Below the pieces are notes generated by a model. The model was not told where the DNA came from and did no database searches. It saw nothing but the letters and a program-made list of their open reading frames with translations. Below, piece after piece: positions 53,027 through 61,409 of a stretch of 64,000 nt of DNA. Source of the DNA: Vicinamibacteria bacterium (GTDB lineage Bacteria; Acidobacteriota; Vicinamibacteria; Fen-336); the NCBI GenBank assembly GCA_035570235.1, contig DATMML010000103.1:62001-126000 (forward strand), given 5' to 3'. Numbering within the stretch: the stretch's first letter is position 1; each line of letters starts with the position of its first letter. The position numbers and the translations under genes are program-made.

Positions 53027-54241
53027 TCAAAAGCCCGGCCCGCCCGTCCCGGCGTGAGCGCGGTGGGCCCCCGAGTCCAAGATCTCGCCGATCTCGGAGA
53101 TCGCCCGGCGGATCTCGTCGTCGGTCGTATAGAAGTGGGGCGAGAGCCGGATGCCCGCCCCCGGTCGGTAGTCCACGAGGATCTCCCTCTGGAGCAGCTC
53201 GCGCGTGACGGCCTCCGCGGCGGGCACATCCAGGACGACCATGCCTCCCCGCTCCTTTGCCTGGGCGGGGGTGCGGGCAGCAAGTCCCCGCTCCCGCGCG
53301 ACGTCGAGCAGGAGCTGGACCTGGCGCAGGGACTTGCTCCGAATCGAGTCCACCCCAACCGCGCTCACGATCTCGTAGCCGGCCTCGGCCGCGTAGAGCG
53401 CGGGCACGGGCGGTGTTCCTTGCATGAAGCGGCTGCTGTCGGCGGAGTACGCGATGGGGCCCGGCTCGAAGGCGAAGGGCCGCGCATGCGCCGCCCATCC
53501 CGTAAGCCGCGGCTCCAGGGAGGACCGCAGGTGCGGGGCCACGTACAGGTAGCCCGCCCCGGGGCCGCCGCACAGCCACTTCACGGAACCCCCGGTGGCG
53601 AAGTCGACTTCCCAGGCGGTCACGTCCACGGGCACGGTGCCCGCCGACTGGTAGACGTCCGCCACCACCAGCGCCCCCACCTCGTGGGCCCGGCGAGTGA
53701 TCGCGGCCACGTCCTGGACGAAAGCGCTCTTAAAGAGCACATGGGAGATGGGGACGAGGAGCGTGTGCTCGTCGATGGCGGCCAGCAGGCGGTCGAGGGG
53801 GACGGTGATGCCGTCCTCGCTCTTCACGGTCTCGATCCGCGCCCCCTGGGCGCGCTGGGCCTCGTAGACGTACATGACGGAGGGGAAGTTGAGCTCGTCG
53901 TAGACGATCTTGTTGCGGGGGCCTTGAAAATCGAAGCAGGAGAGGATGACGGCCTGGGCCAGGGAAACGTTGGGGAGCATCACCACCGAGCCCGGGGGCG
54001 CGCCGAGCAGGCGTCCCAGGGTGTCGCCAAGCTCCAAGGGCATGTGCCACCAGCCCTCCGCCCAGGCGCGCACCCCGCGCGTGGCCCACGCGTCGGCGTA
54101 GGCGGCCAGCCGATCCGCCGCTCCTCGGGGCATCGCCCCCAGGGAGTGGCTCACCAGATAGACGGATCGCTCCAGGATCGGGAACTCGCGCCGCCAGGCC
54201 AGCAGGGGATCCGCCGAAGGGAGGGGGAGGCTCTCCGTCAT
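53027..54241 (-). CDS. Class V aminotransferase / kynureninase-like PLP enzyme
   Basis: The 404-residue protein has the class V PLP fold: FPILERSVYLVSHSLGAMPRGAADRLAAYADAW, LPNVSLAQAVILSC, HVLFKSAFVQDVAAITRRAHEVGALVVADVYQSAGTVPVDV, and VDFATGGSVKWLCGGPGAGYLYV with the PLP-binding lysine, followed by RFMQGTPPVPALYAAEAG. The KWLCGGPG block is closest to kynureninase-like enzymes, but isopenicillin-epimerase-like or desulfurase-like activity is not excluded. The ATG overlaps the uvrA stop (ATGA), so it is cotranscribed with the repair gene; a functional link is not obvious. Confidence 0.88.
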   Translation of the reverse strand: MTESLPLPSADPLLAWRREFPILERSVYLVSHSLGAMPRGAADRLAAYADAWATRGVRAWAEGWWHMPLELGDTLGRLLGAPPGSVVMLPNVSLAQAVILSCFDFQGPRNKIVYDELNFPSVMYVYEAQRAQGARIETVKSEDGITVPLDRLLAAIDEHTLLVPISHVLFKSAFVQDVAAITRRAHEVGALVVADVYQSAGTVPVDVTAWEVDFATGGSVKWLCGGPGAGYLYVAPHLRSSLEPRLTGWAAHARPFAFEPGPIAYSADSSRFMQGTPPVPALYAAEAGYEIVSAVGVDSIRSKSLRQVQLLLDVARERGLAARTPAQAKERGGMVVLDVPAAEAVTRELLQREILVDYRPGAGIRLSPHFYTTDDEIRRAISEIGEILDSGAHRAHAGTGGPGF

Positions 54242-57048
54242 CGGCCCGGGGTCTCGAGCATTCCCCGCAGGTAGCGTCCAGTGTGGCTCTTGCGCGAGAG
54301 CGCCACCGCTTCCGGGCTGCCCTCCGCCACCACTCGCCCCCCCTCCTCCCCCGCCTCCGGGCCCAGGTCGATCACGTGGTCCGCGCTCTTGATCACGTCG
54401 AGGTTGTGCTCGATGACGACCACGGTGTTGCCCGTCTCGATGAGGCGCCCGAGCACGTGCAGGAGCTTCCGGATGTCGTCGAAATGCAGGCCGGTCGTGG
54501 GTTCGTCCAGGATGTAGAGGGTGCGCCCGGTCTCCCGCCGGCCCAGCTCCCGGGCCAGCTTCACGCGCTGGGCCTCTCCCCCCGAGAGCGTGCTCGCGCT
54601 CTGGCCGAGGCGGATGTAGCCGAGCCCCACGTCGATCAGGGTCACGAGCAGGCGGTTGAGGCGGGGATGGGCGGCCAGCACGGGTTGGGCTTCGTCCACC
54701 GTCATGTCCAGGATGTCGGCCACGCTGCGGCCTCGGTAGAGGACCTCGAGGGTCTCCCGGTTGTAGCGACGGCCCCGGCAGGCCTCGCACTCCACGTAGA
54801 CGTCGGGCAGGAAGTGCATCTCGATCGTGCGCACCCCATCCCCCTGGCAGCTCTCGCAGCGTCCGCCCCGGACGTTGAACGAGAACCGCCCCGGCTTGTA
54901 GCCGCGGGCCCGGGCCTCGGGCACCAGGCTGAACAGCTCGCGGATGAAAGCGAAGGCCCCGGTGTAGGTGGCGGGGTTGCTGCGGGGGGTGCGTCCGATC
55001 GGGCTCTGGTCGATGGCGATGACCTTGTCGATGGCCTCCGCCCCTTCGAGGTCGCGGTGCCGGCCCGGCTCCGCGGATGCTCCGTAGAGCCGCCGAGCCA
55101 GCGCGCGGTAGAGGATGTCGTCCACGAGGGTGGACTTGCCGGAGCCGGACACGCCGCTGACCGCGGTCAGGACGCCCAGGGGGATGGCGACGTCGATGTC
55201 GCGCAGGTTGTGGGCGCGGGCGCCCAGGATGCGGAGCCAGCCGCGCGGGGTCCGGCGCACGGCGGGGACGGGAATCATCAGCTCCCGGCGCAGGTAGCGT
55301 CCGGTCAGGCTCCCGTCGATGGAGGCCGGAGGGCCGGCGTACATGAGCCGACCACCCAGGCTGCCCGCCCCCTCCCCCAGGTCCAGCACGTAGTCGGCGG
55401 CGCGGATCGTCTCCTCGTCGTGCTCGACCACCACTACGGTGTTGCCGAGGTCGCGGATGGACTTCAGGGTCTCGATGAGTCGAAGGTTGTCGCGCTGGTG
55501 GAGCCCGACCGAGGGCTCGTCCAGGACGTAGAGGATCCCCTGCATGCGGGCGCCGATCTGGGTGGCCAGCCGGATGCGGTGGGCCTCACCCCCGGAAAGG
55601 GTGGTGGTGGAGCGGTCCAGGGTCAGATAGCCGAGGCCCACGGCCTCCAGGAACTGAAGCCGGGTGGTTATCTCGTGGAGCAGCCGGTCGGCCACCGGCC
55701 TCTCCCGCTCCGGGAACTCGAGGGCGGCGAGGGCAGGAAGGGCGGCTTGCACGGGCAGCCGTACATAGTCCGCCACCGAGCGGCCGCCCAGACGCACGGC
55801 CAGGCTCTCCGGCCGCAGGCGCGCCCCCTTGCAGGCGGGGCACGTCTCCTCCGTCAAATAGGGGCGCAGGTCTTCGAAGGCCTCGCTGCCTTCCCGGGCC
55901 TCGGGCTCCTCCCCCCCCGTGGGATCCACCCTCAGCAGGGACTCCACCCGCCGCCGCAGGTAGGCCACCGCCCCCGGAAAGCCCTGGCCATCCCCGTTCA
56001 GCAGGATGTCCCGCGCCCGACGGGGTAGCTCTCCCACCGGCACCTCGAGGGAGAAGCCGTGACGCTCCGCCACCTCCTCCAGGGCCTCGCGGACCAAGCG
56101 GGGGCCGTGGCGCTGCCAGGGTTGGACCGCCCCCTCCAGCAGGCTCTTCGACTCGTCGGGAATGACCTTGGCGGGGTCCACCGCCCAGCGCAGGCCAAGG
56201 CCGTCGCAGGCGGGGCAGGCCCCGTAGCCACTGTTGAAGGAGAAGGCGCGGGGGGAGAGCTCGGGGACCGAGATGTCGCACCTCACGCAAGCCATGCGAC
56301 GGCTGTAGAGGCGCTCCCGGCCTCCCTCGAAGGACACCAGCACCACGTCGCGGGCGAGGTCGAGGGCCCGGTCCAGGCTCGCCCGCAGGCGCTTCTCGAT
56401 CCCGGGCCGGACCACGACCTTGTCCACGAGGACGTCGATCCGGTGGTTTCGGCGTGGTTCGAGGACCACGGGTTGGGAGAGGTCGCAGGCCCGGCCGTCG
56501 ATGCGGGCCCGCAAGTGGCCGAGGGCGCCCAGCTCGGAGAGCTCCTTCTTGAAGGCCCCTTTCCGCCCCCGCACCACGGGAGCGAGCACGGCCACCGGCG
56601 TCCCCTCCGGGTAGCGCAGGAGCCGCTCCAGAATCTGCTCCGTGGTCTGGGAGGTGATGGCCTCGCCGCAGCGCGGGCAATGCGGCTTGCCGAGGGCGGA
56701 GAAGAGCACCCGCAGGTGGTCGTACACCTCCGTCACCGTACCCACCGTGGAGCGGGGATGGCTGACCGTCGTGCGCTGCTCGATGGCGATGGCGGGGGAG
56801 AGGCCGGAGACCGACTCCACCTCCGGCTTCTCCATCTGCTCCAGGAATTGACGGGCGTAGGCGGAAAGGCTCTCTACATAGCGCCTTTGACCCTCGGCGT
56901 AGAGGGTGTCGAAGGCCAGGCTGCTCTTGCCGGAGCCCGAGGGGCCGGTAATCACGACCAGGCTGTTCCGGGGAAGGTCGCAGTCCACCCCTTTCAGGTT
57001 GTGGACCCGCGCGCCCCGGATTGCGATCGGCTCCTCGGAGCCCTTCAC
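54238..57048 (-). CDS. uvrA: Excinuclease ABC subunit A
   Basis: The 936-residue protein has the first ATPase module (IRGARVHNLKGVDCDLPRNSLVVITGPSGSGKSSLAFDTLYAEGQRRYVESLSAYARQFL), zinc modules (CPRCGEAITSQT, CVRCDI, YGACPACDGLG, CPACKGARL and CESCQGDG with CEACRGRRY), two ABC signatures (TTTLSGGEAHRIRLA and ASTLSGGEAQRVKLA) and a second Walker A (GVSGSGKSTLVDDIL). It scans DNA for bulky lesions and loads UvrB. I place the start at GTG 57048, which gives the normal length; longer versions have a non-conserved N-terminus. A TAGAAT (57307-57302, minus strand) is a possible -10 about 250 bases upstream. Confidence 0.96.
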   Translation of the reverse strand: MKGSEEPIAIRGARVHNLKGVDCDLPRNSLVVITGPSGSGKSSLAFDTLYAEGQRRYVESLSAYARQFLEQMEKPEVESVSGLSPAIAIEQRTTVSHPRSTVGTVTEVYDHLRVLFSALGKPHCPRCGEAITSQTTEQILERLLRYPEGTPVAVLAPVVRGRKGAFKKELSELGALGHLRARIDGRACDLSQPVVLEPRRNHRIDVLVDKVVVRPGIEKRLRASLDRALDLARDVVLVSFEGGRERLYSRRMACVRCDISVPELSPRAFSFNSGYGACPACDGLGLRWAVDPAKVIPDESKSLLEGAVQPWQRHGPRLVREALEEVAERHGFSLEVPVGELPRRARDILLNGDGQGFPGAVAYLRRRVESLLRVDPTGGEEPEAREGSEAFEDLRPYLTEETCPACKGARLRPESLAVRLGGRSVADYVRLPVQAALPALAALEFPERERPVADRLLHEITTRLQFLEAVGLGYLTLDRSTTTLSGGEAHRIRLATQIGARMQGILYVLDEPSVGLHQRDNLRLIETLKSIRDLGNTVVVVEHDEETIRAADYVLDLGEGAGSLGGRLMYAGPPASIDGSLTGRYLRRELMIPVPAVRRTPRGWLRILGARAHNLRDIDVAIPLGVLTAVSGVSGSGKSTLVDDILYRALARRLYGASAEPGRHRDLEGAEAIDKVIAIDQSPIGRTPRSNPATYTGAFAFIRELFSLVPEARARGYKPGRFSFNVRGGRCESCQGDGVRTIEMHFLPDVYVECEACRGRRYNRETLEVLYRGRSVADILDMTVDEAQPVLAAHPRLNRLLVTLIDVGLGYIRLGQSASTLSGGEAQRVKLARELGRRETGRTLYILDEPTTGLHFDDIRKLLHVLGRLIETGNTVVVIEHNLDVIKSADHVIDLGPEAGEEGGRVVAEGSPEAVALSRKSHTGRYLRGMLETPGR

Positions 57049-57480
57049 CGATCGCGACCCAGGGCAGCCGGTTGCGCCCGCAGAGGCTCGCTCTTGGACC
57101 TGAGTCGGCGCCGGTTCGTAGCGCGGTCGCATACCGACTCGCCCACATGACGGGCGCTACGGCGAGGAGGGCGGGACGTAACGCCCGTGGAGCGACCTGA
57201 CCCCCGCCAAGGCTCTCGCGGACGCCGTGGGAAGCGTGAACGGCACGTCGAGGACGCCGACTCCGATCTGGGCTGCTCCATTGGGCTCAGGCCAATAGGA
57301 GATTCTAACAGATCCCGCTGCCGGGCCTTCGGTCGGTCCGGAGCAAGGACCCGACGACGGGCCTTCGCGATGCGCCCGCGCCGAGCGCGTCGCCCCCAGG
57401 GAGAGCCCCGGCCCCCGGGGTCCGCCCCGGATCTCCCTTTGCGCCAGGACCTTAGCGGCGGCCACACCCTGGCGGACACC

Positions 57481-57508
57481 CTCAGGCAACCGCGCTCAGG
57501 CAACCGCA
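57481..57508 (+). repeat. Tandem 14-base direct repeat next to a -35 element
   Basis: CTCAGGCAACCGCG and CTCAGGCAACCGCA follow one another and differ only in the last base. They end two bases before the -35 element of the TPR gene promoter, a place where activators with direct-repeat sites bind. Confidence 0.55.
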
Positions 57509-57510
57509 CG

Positions 57511-57539
57511 TTGCGCCGGGCGGTTTTTCGTGTTATTTT
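57511..57539 (+). promoter_or_regulatory. Probable promoter for the TPR gene and glmU region
   Basis: TTGCGC (57511-57516) and TATTTT (57534-57539) are 17 bases apart, in an unusually T-rich patch (GGTTTTTCGTGTTATTTTT). The start would be near 57546, leaving about 40 bases of leader with GGGAGG (57573-57578) before the ATG at 57586. Confidence 0.5.
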
Positions 57540-57585
57540 TCCGGGCTTTGTACCCGAGCCCCTTGCCCCGAAGGGAGGCGGTGGG

Positions 57586-58107
57586 ATGCCCGACAGGAAG
57601 GCGGCCTTGGCGGACCGACGTTTCGGCCAGGCCCTCGAGATCTACGAAAAAGCGGTCAAGGCCCTGGGTCGGAAGGATTACGACCGGGCCCTTGAGCTGT
57701 TTGACAGCCTGCTCGAGTCGCACCCCGAGGAGCGGGATCTCCTGGAGCGCGCCCGGGCCTACCGGGTGGTATGCGCGCGGGCCCGGGAGAAGCGGCCCTC
57801 ATTCCGCCCCAAGGGCTTCGAAGACCTCCTGAACTACGGCGTCTTCCTGCACAACCGCGGGGAGTTCGAGGAGGCGATCAAGTTCCTGCAGCAGGCGGCG
57901 GAGATCCACCCCCGCAACGAGCACGTGCTTTACTGCCTGGCCGCCGCTTCCGCCCGGTCGGGGGACACCGCGGGGGCCCTCAAGTTCCTGCGCTCCGCCA
58001 TCGCGGTAGGCCCGGCCAACCGCGCCCAGGCCCGCAGCGACTCGGACTTCGACCCCATACGTGAGGACACGGAGTTCATCGCGCTCGTCCACACCGCGGC
58101 CTCCTGA
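57586..58107 (+). CDS. Cytoplasmic TPR protein
   Basis: The 173-residue protein has tetratricopeptide-like helices: ALEIYEKAVKALGRKDYDRALELFDSLLESHPEERDLLERARAYRVV and LLNYGVFLHNRGEFEEAIKFLQQAAEIHPRNEHVLYCLAAASARSGDTAGALKFLRSAIAVGP. The ATG is preceded by GGGAGG at seven bases; the frame is open upstream but only through the non-coding interval. There is no signal peptide. It ends with a short acidic segment (SDFDPIREDTEFIALV) that is common in TPR proteins of this size. Function unknown. Confidence 0.85.
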   Translation: MPDRKAALADRRFGQALEIYEKAVKALGRKDYDRALELFDSLLESHPEERDLLERARAYRVVCARAREKRPSFRPKGFEDLLNYGVFLHNRGEFEEAIKFLQQAAEIHPRNEHVLYCLAAASARSGDTAGALKFLRSAIAVGPANRAQARSDSDFDPIREDTEFIALVHTAAS

Positions 58108-58164
58108 TCGGGCTCCCACCCGTCGACAACCGGCGCTTCCGACCCGCGTGCTAGGATCTTTGGC

Positions 58165-59562
58165 GTGAGCGCCTCTTCGACCCAGGCCGTCGTCATCGCG
58201 GCGGGAAGGGGCACGCGAACCGGGGGCACGCGGGCTAAAGTGCTGCTGCCCGTTCTGGGGGTTCCCCTCCTCGAGCACGTCCTGCGTGCGCTCGAATCGG
58301 TGGATGCGGACCCCACGGTCGTGGTGGTCGGCCATCAGGCGCAGGCCGTGGAGTCCGCTTTCGCCGGCCGCGGCCTCACCTTCGTCCTTCAGGAACCGCA
58401 GCTCGGAACCGGTCACGCCGTCCAGGCCGCCCGCGCGGCCCTGCAGAAGCACCCGGAGCGGACGGCATTGGTCGTGAACGGAGACCTGCCCCTCCTGCGT
58501 GCGCGCACGCTGGCCCGGCTGCTCGAGCATCATCGCGCCTCGGGGGCGGCCGCCACTCTCCTGAGCGCCCTCCTCCCCGGCCCCCCGGCCTACGGGCGCG
58601 TCCTTCGGGACGCTCGGGGCCGGGTCCAGCGAATCGTGGAGGCCCGCGACGCCTCGCCCGAGGAGCTCAAGGAGGCGGAGGTCAACGCCGGCGTCTACGC
58701 CTTCGAGGTCCCGCCCCTGCTGGAAGCGCTCGGGAAGCTCACGGCCAACAACGCCCAGAGCGAGCTCTATCTGACGGACGTCGTCGGGCTGCTCTCCGCC
58801 GGCGGCAGGGTGGTGGAGGCGGTGACGGTGGAGGATGCGAGCGAAGCCCTGGGGGTGAACACCCTGGCCGAGGTGGCGGACGCCTCCCGGCGCTGGCGCG
58901 AGCGGCGGCTCCTGGAGCTGATGGCGGGAGGGGTCCTCGTGGAGGACCCGGCTTCCACCACGGTGGGGCTCGACGTGCGGGTGGAGCCCGAGGCCACCCT
59001 GCGGGCGTTCACGTTCCTCGAGGGCCGGACCCTCGTGCGCGCGGGCGCGGTCATCGGCCCCTTCGCCCGTCTCGAGGACGCGGAGGTGGGGCCGGGAGCC
59101 CAGATCCTGGACCATTGCCTCCTGCGGAAGTGCGTGGTGGAGGCGGGAGCGATGGTGGGACCCTTCACCCACATCCGGCCCGAGAGCCGGATCGGGGCGG
59201 GGGCGAAGGTGGGGAACTTCGTGGAGCTCAAAAAGACGCACCTGGGGGACGGCTCGAAGGCTCCCCACCTCTCCTATCTCGGAGACGCCACCATTGGACC
59301 CAAAGTCAACATCGGGGCGGGAACCATTACCTGCAACTACGACGGGGCGGCCAAGCACCCGACGCGGATCGAAGCGGGCGCCTTCGTGGGCAGCGACGCC
59401 ACCCTGGTGGCCCCGGTCACGGTGGGGGAGGGCGCCTACATCGCCGCGGGGAGCGTCATCACCGAGGACGTGCCCGCCCAGGCCCTCGCCCTCGGCCGGG
59501 CCCGCCAAGTCATCAAGCCGGGCTGGACCCGCAAGCGGCGCGGGGCCGGGGAGGGGCGGTAG
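58165..59562 (+). CDS. glmU: Bifunctional UDP-N-acetylglucosamine pyrophosphorylase/glucosamine-1-phosphate acetyltransferase
   Basis: The 465-residue protein begins with the pyrophosphorylase domain ([59 protein letters not shown]) and continues with the left-handed beta-helix acetyltransferase domain ([64 protein letters not shown] and [25 protein letters not shown]). It makes UDP-GlcNAc for peptidoglycan and LPS. In the first motif GTRTGGT replaces the usual GTRM-S. GTG start. Its stop overlaps the GTG of glmS by one base. Confidence 0.95.
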   Translation: MSASSTQAVVIAAGRGTRTGGTRAKVLLPVLGVPLLEHVLRALESVDADPTVVVVGHQAQAVESAFAGRGLTFVLQEPQLGTGHAVQAARAALQKHPERTALVVNGDLPLLRARTLARLLEHHRASGAAATLLSALLPGPPAYGRVLRDARGRVQRIVEARDASPEELKEAEVNAGVYAFEVPPLLEALGKLTANNAQSELYLTDVVGLLSAGGRVVEAVTVEDASEALGVNTLAEVADASRRWRERRLLELMAGGVLVEDPASTTVGLDVRVEPEATLRAFTFLEGRTLVRAGAVIGPFARLEDAEVGPGAQILDHCLLRKCVVEAGAMVGPFTHIRPESRIGAGAKVGNFVELKKTHLGDGSKAPHLSYLGDATIGPKVNIGAGTITCNYDGAAKHPTRIEAGAFVGSDATLVAPVTVGEGAYIAAGSVITEDVPAQALALGRARQVIKPGWTRKRRGAGEGR

Positions 59563-61400
59563 TGTGCGGGATCGTCGGCTATGTCGGCTCCCGCGAGGCC
59601 GTGCCCGTCCTCATGGAGGGGCTGCGCCGGCTGGAGTATAGGGGCTACGATTCCGCGGGGCTGGCCGTGGTCCAGGACGGCGAGCTCCGCCGGCGCCGGT
59701 CGGCGGGCAAGCTTCAGCGGCTTGCCGAGAGCCTGGCCACGGAACCCCTCCAGGGGTCCTGGGGCGTGGGCCACACCCGCTGGGCCACCCACGGCCGTCC
59801 CACGGAGGAGAACGCACACCCGCACCAGGATTGCCAGGGGCGCATCGTGGTCGTCCACAACGGGATCATCGAAAACTACCTCGAGCTGAAGGAGCGTCTG
59901 CAGAGCGCCGGACACCGTTTCCAGACCCAGACCGACACCGAAGTCGTGGCCCACCTCGCGGAGTCCCACTACCGGGGCTCGCTGGAGGCGGCGGTGCGCG
60001 AGACGGTGGCCGAGCTCAAGGGGATCTTCGCCCTCGTCTTCCTCCACCGGGACGAGGCCCAGACCCTGGTGGGGGCGCGCCTGGGTCCGCCTTTGGTGGT
60101 TGGGCTGGGAGAGGGGGAGCGCTTCCTGGCCTCCGACATCCCGGCCCTGCTTCCGTATACCCGCGACTTCTTGTTCCTGGACGACGGCGACGTGGTGACG
60201 GTCCAGCCCAGCGGGACGAGGCTCGTCAACGGGGCGGGAGCGGCGGTGGAGCGGGCGCCCCAACGCATCACCTGGGACGCCGTCCAGGCCGAGAAGGGCG
60301 GCTACCGCCACTTCATGCTGAAGGAGATCCACGAGCAGCCGCGGGCCGTCCGCGACACGCTCCTGGGGCGGATCGGTCTCGACGAGGGGGGGATCCACCT
60401 GCAGGAGCTGGGGGCGGCCGGAGAGAGGCTGCAGCGCGTGGAGAGGGCAACCCTCATCGCCTGCGGCACCAGTTGGCACGCCGCTCTGGTGGGCAAGTTC
60501 CTGTTCGAGCAGGTGGCGGGCCTGCCCGCGGAAGTGGACTACGGGAGCGAGTTCCGCTACCGGACGCCCCTAGTGGGGCCGGAGACCCTGGCCGTGGCCA
60601 TCAGCCAGAGCGGGGAGACGGCGGACACCCTGGCCGCCTTCCGCGAGGCCAAGCGGCGGGGTGCCCTCAGCCTGGCCGTCTGCAACGTCGAGGGCTCCAT
60701 GCTCGCGCGGGAGGCGGCGGGCACGCTTCTCACCCATGCCGGCCCCGAGATTGGCGTCGCCTCCACCAAGGCCTTCACCGCCCAGATCGCGGCCCTGGCT
60801 CTGCTCGCCCTCCATCTGGGCCGGTTGCGGGGCACGCTGGGGGCGGAGGCCTGCCGCGAGCACCTGAAGGGTCTGGCCCGCGTCCCCCACCTCATGGAGG
60901 AGGCGCTCGGGAAAGAGGCGGCCATCGAGGAGCTCAGCCGGTCCCTGATGCAGACCCACGACTTTCTCTACCTGGGCCGCGGCATCAACTATCCCATCGC
61001 CCTCGAGGGCGCGTTGAAGCTCAAGGAGATCTCCTACCTCCACGCCGAGGGCTATCCCGCGGGGGAGATGAAGCACGGGCCCATCGCCCTGATCGACGAC
61101 GCGCTGGCGGTGGTCGCCCTCTGTCCGCAGGGAAGGGTCTACGAGAAGATGCTCAGCAACATCCAGGAGGTGAAGGCCCGGGGCGGGCGGGTGGTGGCCG
61201 TGGTCTCGGCGGGGGACAAGCAGGTGCGGGGCATCCTCGACGCCCGGGACGCAGTGCTGGAGGTGCCGGACTCGGCCGAGCTGTGGTCGCCCTTCCTGTT
61301 CGTGGTCCCCCTCCAGCTTCTGGCCTACCACCTGGCGGTGCGCGCGGGGCGGGACGTGGACCAGCCGCGCAACCTGGCCAAATCGGTCACGGTGGAGTAG
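59562..61400 (+). CDS. glmS: Glutamine-fructose-6-phosphate aminotransferase (isomerizing)
   Basis: The 612-residue protein starts (M)[32 protein letters not shown], so Cys2 is the glutaminase nucleophile after removal of the first residue; [19 protein letters not shown] follows. The isomerase half has two SIS domains ([53 protein letters not shown]-like stretch, [42 protein letters not shown]) and ends [12 protein letters not shown]. It makes glucosamine-6-phosphate, the entry to the GlmU pathway, and is coupled to glmU through TAGTG. Confidence 0.96.
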   Translation: MCGIVGYVGSREAVPVLMEGLRRLEYRGYDSAGLAVVQDGELRRRRSAGKLQRLAESLATEPLQGSWGVGHTRWATHGRPTEENAHPHQDCQGRIVVVHNGIIENYLELKERLQSAGHRFQTQTDTEVVAHLAESHYRGSLEAAVRETVAELKGIFALVFLHRDEAQTLVGARLGPPLVVGLGEGERFLASDIPALLPYTRDFLFLDDGDVVTVQPSGTRLVNGAGAAVERAPQRITWDAVQAEKGGYRHFMLKEIHEQPRAVRDTLLGRIGLDEGGIHLQELGAAGERLQRVERATLIACGTSWHAALVGKFLFEQVAGLPAEVDYGSEFRYRTPLVGPETLAVAISQSGETADTLAAFREAKRRGALSLAVCNVEGSMLAREAAGTLLTHAGPEIGVASTKAFTAQIAALALLALHLGRLRGTLGAEACREHLKGLARVPHLMEEALGKEAAIEELSRSLMQTHDFLYLGRGINYPIALEGALKLKEISYLHAEGYPAGEMKHGPIALIDDALAVVALCPQGRVYEKMLSNIQEVKARGGRVVAVVSAGDKQVRGILDARDAVLEVPDSAELWSPFLFVVPLQLLAYHLAVRAGRDVDQPRNLAKSVTVE

Positions 61401-61409
61401 GGAGGCGGC

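Larger units (their letters stand above)
57049..57585. other. 537-base interval between divergent uvrA and TPR genes
   Basis: It holds a weak minus-strand -10 candidate (TAGAAT, 57307-57302) for uvrA, a tandem 14-base repeat (57481-57508) and a promoter (57511-57539) for the TPR gene. Open frames on both strands here are rich in Arg, Pro and Ser, without start signals, and look random. No RNA gene is seen. Confidence 0.5.

Noticed and set aside
58152-58167. Leaderless start for glmU (TAGGAT seven bases before the GTG)
   Set aside because: AGGA within the same hexamer is also a plausible Shine-Dalgarno at eight bases, so the case is ambiguous and no -35 is present.
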